Source of the DNA: Acidithiobacillus ferruginosus
GTDB taxonomy: Bacteria > Pseudomonadota > Gammaproteobacteria > Acidithiobacillales > Acidithiobacillaceae
Assembly: GCF_018854495.1 (NCBI RefSeq)
Contig: NZ_JABBDR010000137.1
Location: forward strand, 1 to 7,892
Length of the DNA: 7,892 bases
Direction of reading: 5' to 3'
A program made the translations under genes and the position numbers. This document shows positions 5,669 to 7,892 of the stretch, piece after piece (the stretch's first letter is position 1; every line of letters begins with the position of its first letter). Below the pieces are notes generated by a model. That model made no database searches. It was not told the origin of the DNA and saw only the letters and a program-made list of their open reading frames with translations.

Positions 5669-5929
5669 TCAGCCCTCCGCGCCAGTGCGACGCTTGGCGA
5701 TCCAGGCGGCAAGGTCAGCCACACGGTAACGAACGAGGCGTCCGGTCTTGATGAATGGCAGGTTATAGCGGCCTGTACACCTCCAGTTGCAGAGGGTTGC
5801 GGGCTTCACGTCCAGGACGATGGATGCCTTCTGTTCGTCAATCTGGGTGGGAATGGCTTCGGGCGAATAGCCCAGGGTGCGGCCAATCTCCGCAATGATC
5901 TGGTGGACTGTTTCGGATTCGGTTTGCAT
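5669..5929 (-). CDS. AlpA/excisionase-like HTH protein
   Basis: An 86-residue protein. The N-terminal helix (VHQIIAEIGRTLGY) is followed by a MerR-like winged HTH: QIDEQKASIVLDVKPATLCNW, then GRYNLPFIKTGRLVRYRVADLAAWIAKR, the standard ending of the HTH_17/AlpA family. Such proteins bind att-region or promoter DNA and act as excision factors or activators of element genes. It is the first gene of the replication operon, 2 bp upstream of the primase gene, and sits next to the repeat-containing control region. No strong Shine-Dalgarno is seen, and the nearest AGG lies in a potential hairpin, so translation may be controlled. Direct autoregulation is plausible but not shown. Confidence 0.85.
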   Translation of the reverse strand: MQTESETVHQIIAEIGRTLGYSPEAIPTQIDEQKASIVLDVKPATLCNWRCTGRYNLPFIKTGRLVRYRVADLAAWIAKRRTGAEG

Positions 5930-5934
5930 GGGAA

Positions 5935-5963
5935 AGCGCCTATCGGTTGTGGATGATGGCGCT
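5935..5963 (-). promoter_or_regulatory. leader hairpin before the alpA-like gene
   Basis: AGCGCC (5935-5940) and GGCGCT (5958-5963) are perfect 6-bp inverted arms. In the mRNA the 3' arm contains the only AGG near the ATG at 5929, so the hairpin could mask a weak ribosome site. It is short and unproven. Confidence 0.3.
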
Positions 5964-5987
5964 CATGATGCGGGGGTTTTGGGCCGT

Positions 5988-6016
5988 TAAATATTGGGGC
6001 AAGTTCAAAAAACCAA
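5988..6016 (-). promoter_or_regulatory. weak candidate promoter for the alpA-like operon
   Basis: On the minus strand TTGGTT (6016-6011) and TATTTA (5993-5988) are separated by 17 bp in an AT-rich patch. Each hexamer matches consensus at only 3 positions. The -35 lies inside an inverted relative (6011-6022) of the AGGGGGTRGTT repeats, which would suit repression or activation there. Confidence 0.3.
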
Positions 6017-6048
6017 CCCCCTTTAAATCGGCATCTTGGAGGGATGTT

Positions 6049-6131
6049 ACAGGGTAAACCTAGGGGGTAGTTCTTAGTCAGCCTTGCGCCAAGGTCCAGA
6101 AAATACAGGGCGATAACCTAGGGGGTGGTTC
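6049..6131. repeat. 17-bp direct repeats flanking a hairpin
   Basis: AACCTAGGGGGTRGTTC occurs at 6057-6073 and 6115-6131 with one mismatch, 58 bp apart start to start. Each copy is preceded by ACAGGG (6049-6054 and 6105-6110). Between them is the hairpin CCTTG-CGC-CAAGG (6082-6094). A diverged inverted copy, AACCAACCCCCT, is at 6011-6022. The second copy overlaps the stop codon of the 250-codon gene. Candidate operators, Xis/AlpA sites or iterons. The gene-free stretch 5930-6117 holds only these signals and the possible promoter. Confidence 0.6.
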
Positions 6132-6870
6132 CATTCTGGGTGGTTGGTGCGCCTCCTTTTGTGTCCCAATTGGCGATAGGGGAAATGTCTTGAATCGTAC
6201 CTTTTCTTGGCATCCCTTCCTCATCGGCAAGTCCTAATGACTCTGCGTTCACTGTCAGCCATTTTTCGATTCGCTGCTTTACGCTTTTCCCGCGCTCATA
6301 GTCTGGTGTATTGCTGACATACTCCCACGCTCTAACGAGCGCGGCCAATTTTAGGGCATAGTGGGGATGTTTGGGATTCAGATATTCAGGCTCGCCTTGT
6401 CGCTCGGCCTCTGAGAAAAAGAAGCCGTTCGTAACTCCTCTACTGCGTAGCCATTCGCGCAAATCTTCGCGTTCGATGGTGGTCTTGTTCCAGTCTGGGG
6501 ACTTGACCACCACTATACATTCGCGGTCTTCTTCTGGAGGATGATCCTCTCCCGTAAGCATATAACGCATGTTGGGCCATGTAGTCGCCAGCACTTCCTC
6601 CGTTATTCCCCAGGCGCTGTTTTCAACCCAGTGGATAGGATAGCGGATTGACGCTTTAAGTTTGCCGCCTGTGACGGCCTTCTTAATTGCTGCGGATATT
6701 ATCTCCACCTGCGTGTGTGCATTATCAAATGTGCGACCGGCAAAGTCACTGTCCCACTGATCGTCCTTGGGATCGACGCCATAATGAAGCATCGCGGCTT
6801 CTAAAACGGTGAATTGATCGTGCAATGCCCAAAGTGGAGAGGGGGTTTTATATTCGTAATCAACCATCAT
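6118..6870 (-). CDS. unknown protein, 250 codons, likely target of the C4-like RNA
   Basis: The N-terminal half begins SPLWALHDQFTVLEAAMLHYGVDP and includes KKAVTGGKLKASIRYP. The middle has TTIEREDLREWLRSRGV. The C-terminal region runs YLNPKHPHYALKLAALVRAWEYV, then SVKQRIEKWLTVNAESLGLADEEG and ISPIANWDTKGGAP. From memory the last part resembles a conserved C-terminal region of uncharacterised proteobacterial proteins. I do not recognise a catalytic motif, and no membrane segment is evident. The gene is visibly AT-richer than its neighbours, suggesting separate acquisition. Two ATGs are adjacent (6870 and 6867). AAGGAG is only 3 nt from the first and 6 nt from the second, so 6867 is the better start. 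The structured RNA upstream can pair with this ribosome site. Its stop lies in one of the 17-bp repeats. Confidence 0.75.
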   Translation of the reverse strand: MMVDYEYKTPSPLWALHDQFTVLEAAMLHYGVDPKDDQWDSDFAGRTFDNAHTQVEIISAAIKKAVTGGKLKASIRYPIHWVENSAWGITEEVLATTWPNMRYMLTGEDHPPEEDRECIVVVKSPDWNKTTIEREDLREWLRSRGVTNGFFFSEAERQGEPEYLNPKHPHYALKLAALVRAWEYVSNTPDYERGKSVKQRIEKWLTVNAESLGLADEEGMPRKGTIQDISPIANWDTKGGAPTTQNGTTP

Positions 6871-6874
6871 GCGC

Positions 6875-6894
6875 TCCTTCTCTGCGCTTCCTTC
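6875..6894 (-). promoter_or_regulatory. ribosome site and duplicate GAAGGA pairing boxes
   Basis: In the mRNA the hexamer GAAGGA occurs twice: at 6880-6875, where it overlaps the Shine-Dalgarno AAGGAG of the 250-codon gene, and at 6894-6889. Both are perfect complements of the loop TCCTTC (6926-6921) in the structured RNA upstream. The adjacent ATTCCCG (6900-6894) complements CGGGAAT (6932-6926). Confidence 0.5.
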
Positions 6895-6904
6895 GGGAAT
6901 AGGT

Positions 6905-6960
6905 GCCGATTCCAGCGGGTGAAGGATTCCCGTTTTCGCCCCGTCGGGCTATGAATCGGC
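6905..6960 (-). ncRNA. C4-like antisense RNA candidate
   Basis: On the minus strand an 8-bp closing stem (GCCGATTC, 6960-6953, with GAATCGGC, 6912-6905) encloses two hairpins. The first is GCCC-GACG-GGGC (6949-6938), the second CGGG-AATCCTTCA-CCCG (6932-6916). The unit starts 8 nt after the DUF2442 stop and precedes the 250-codon gene. The second loop can pair with the downstream ribosome site. This layout, a closed stem with hairpins carrying antisense boxes just upstream of the target gene, resembles C4 RNAs of phages P1/P7 and the P4 immunity RNA. The family assignment is from architecture and memory, not a covariance-model hit. Confidence 0.55.
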
Positions 6961-6968
6961 GGTGAAAC

Positions 6969-7223
6969 TTAAGCCGCGTGTCCTTGCTGGTGCTGTAACA
7001 GGTCCAGCAGATATTCGGGTGCAAGGTCTGCGCCGTTGGGCCATGTCACGGTATGGAACAGACTGTGGACCTCTACCCGGCTGAACAGGTCATCATCTCG
7101 TAATGCGTCGAATACCGGGCCGGTCAGTTCTCGGGATAGGTCCACATCGCCCTCCTGTCCGGTGCTGAATCGGACGTGCAGGCGATGGCCGGGGAGGGCT
7201 TTTGCTTCGGTGATATGTAGCAT
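6969..7223 (-). CDS. DUF2442 protein, probable antitoxin partner
   Basis: An 84-residue protein fitting DUF2442: HITEAKALPGHRLHVRFSTGQ, then DVDLSRELTGPVFDALRDDDLFSRVEV, ending in TVTWPNGADLAPEYLL, the usual WPNGxDL signature. Family members are commonly paired with DUF4160 genes and are proposed antitoxins; which partner is toxic is not firmly established to my knowledge. GGAGT lies about 7 nt upstream of the ATG, within the end of the DUF4160 gene, and the gap between them is 5 bp. The C4-like RNA follows its stop by 8 nt, so this transcript may run into it. Confidence 0.85.
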   Translation of the reverse strand: MLHITEAKALPGHRLHVRFSTGQEGDVDLSRELTGPVFDALRDDDLFSRVEVHSLFHTVTWPNGADLAPEYLLDLLQHQQGHAA

Positions 7224-7228
7224 GGCGA

Positions 7229-7486
7229 TTACTCCAATGGCTCGATAGGGTTAATGGGTTCTTTCCGGCTGGCGTGTTCCCAATTGGCGGCCAGTTCGTC
7301 CAGGTGCCTTGTGCGCCAGTCCTCCACCAGTTGCAGGGCGCGGCGCGGCAGGCTTCCGGCTAACAAGGTGCCGTCCAGTCCGATCTCGGCTTCCTGTCCA
7401 GCGTAGTAGGCATGGAAGTGGGGCGGCAGGTGGTCACGCCAGAACATCGCCAGGACGATACCGTAAAAGCGGCTGATCTCAGGCAT
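7229..7486 (-). CDS. DUF4160 protein, probable toxin partner
   Basis: An 85-residue protein with the complete DUF4160 pattern: MPEISRFYGIVLAMFWRDH, then LPPHFHAYYAGQEAEIGLDG, then LPRRALQLVEDWRTRHLDELAANWE. The family is linked with DUF2442 in toxin-antitoxin-like modules that may stabilise mobile DNA. The ATG lies inside the integrase gene: the two overlap by 8 bp (ATGCCTGA), so translation is probably coupled to the integrase. No strong independent ribosome site is seen. Its biochemical activity is not known to me. Confidence 0.85.
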   Translation of the reverse strand: MPEISRFYGIVLAMFWRDHLPPHFHAYYAGQEAEIGLDGTLLAGSLPRRALQLVEDWRTRHLDELAANWEHASRKEPINPIEPLE

Positions 7487-7892
7487 GGGCTTTCTTCTTC
7501 AAGGGCACGATCTCGGCAGTACTCTTGACGCCACCAGCCACCAGAATGGCGTCGGTGCCTTTCTGCCATGCGTCTGCTACGGGGTCTTGAGCCAATCTTG
7601 CATAGACGGCGGTGGTTTGCTGCGAGTGGTGGCCTAGTCCCTTGCCTATGACGGCCAGAGACACCCCCGCGTCGATCTGGAAGGACGCCAGCGAACGGCG
7701 CAAGTCATGCAAGCGCAAGTCCTCGATGCCTGCCCGCTGCAATAGCCGTTGCCAGCCCTTTTTAGGCTCCACAAGATGCCCTGTAGCGCCAGAGCCGGGG
7801 AATACCCACCCCTGCGCCCCTGTAGCTTCTGCGCGGGCCTGTAGCACCTCAATGGCGGCAGTGGTCAGTGGTACAGTGATATTGTCCTTAGC
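7479..7892 (-). CDS. tyrosine recombinase/integrase, C-terminal part (5' end outside window)
   Basis: The frame is open to the right edge, giving 137 visible residues. It starts AKDNITVPLT, the usual strand after the catalytic Lys hairpin. The catalytic motifs are LRLHDLRR (H62, R65 of the visible part), GLGHHS (H88) and TAVYARL with nucleophile Y97. The first catalytic Arg and the DNA-binding N-terminal domain must lie outside the window. An internal GTG at 7847 is not taken as the start because the homologous fold continues upstream. It would catalyse site-specific integration and excision of the element, probably at the tRNA-Asn gene at the other end. It heads the minus-strand gene set and overlaps the DUF4160 gene by 8 bp. 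Confidence 0.92.
   Translation of the reverse strand, partial: AKDNITVPLTTAAIEVLQARAEATGAQGWVFPGSGATGHLVEPKKGWQRLLQRAGIEDLRLHDLRRSLASFQIDAGVSLAVIGKGLGHHSQQTTAVYARLAQDPVADAWQKGTDAILVAGGVKSTAEIVPLKKKAHA

Noticed and set aside
6894..6960. Integron attC site or simple terminator
   Set aside because: No core-site triplets for attC, no T-run after the stems; the pairing of the loop with the downstream ribosome site fits an antisense RNA better.

Overview
The window is the junction between a proteobacterial chromosome and an integrated mobile element. The sequence is GC-rich (roughly 60% by eye). The gene families (MltB-type lytic transglycosylase, NlpC/P60 lipoprotein, and an AlpA/primase/DUF3987 replication block) suggest a gamma-, beta- or Acidithiobacillia-like proteobacterium. 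Nothing visible fixes the genus.

Positions 1-1540 are host chromosome. Two minus-strand envelope genes lie next to each other: an MltB-like lytic murein transglycosylase, cut by the left window edge, and an NlpC/P60 cell-wall lipoprotein upstream of it. A tRNA-Asn(GUU) gene on the plus strand follows, with a clear sigma-70 promoter and a hairpin terminator just downstream. The intact tRNA 3' end is the likely integration site of the element.

From about 1541 to the right edge, all genes are on the minus strand and read towards the tRNA. In transcription order (right to left) they are: a tyrosine integrase whose 5' end is outside the window; a DUF4160/DUF2442 toxin-antitoxin-like pair whose first gene overlaps the integrase stop; a structured RNA resembling phage C4 antisense RNA; an AT-richer 250-codon gene of unknown function; a repeat-bearing intergenic region; an AlpA/excisionase-like HTH protein; a primase zinc-finger protein; a DUF3987 helicase/primase-associated protein; a TubC-docking-like protein with a Cys cluster; a HicA-like small protein; a PD-(D/E)XK (Hjc-like) nuclease; a 54-codon basic protein; and two unknown proteins whose genes overlap by 140 bp. 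Six successive gene junctions, from primase to the 222-codon gene, are 4-bp ATGA overlaps, so the block is one tightly coupled operon. Its content points to replication, excision and DNA processing of an integrative, P4/satellite-like element. No capsid, terminase or conjugation gene is visible here.

The most striking non-coding signal is inside the 3' end of the DUF3987 gene: twelve copies of a 9-mer (consensus GCGAACNNT) in four groups of three, placed with exact mirror symmetry (spacers 25-16-25 bp, centre 3757.5). The copies are read in different frames and both orientations, which argues for DNA-level selection, most simply as a replication origin embedded in the replication gene. The second is the C4-like RNA at 6905-6960, whose loop TCCTTC is complementary to the Shine-Dalgarno region of the next gene. 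The third is a pair of 17-bp direct repeats flanking a small hairpin upstream of alpA.
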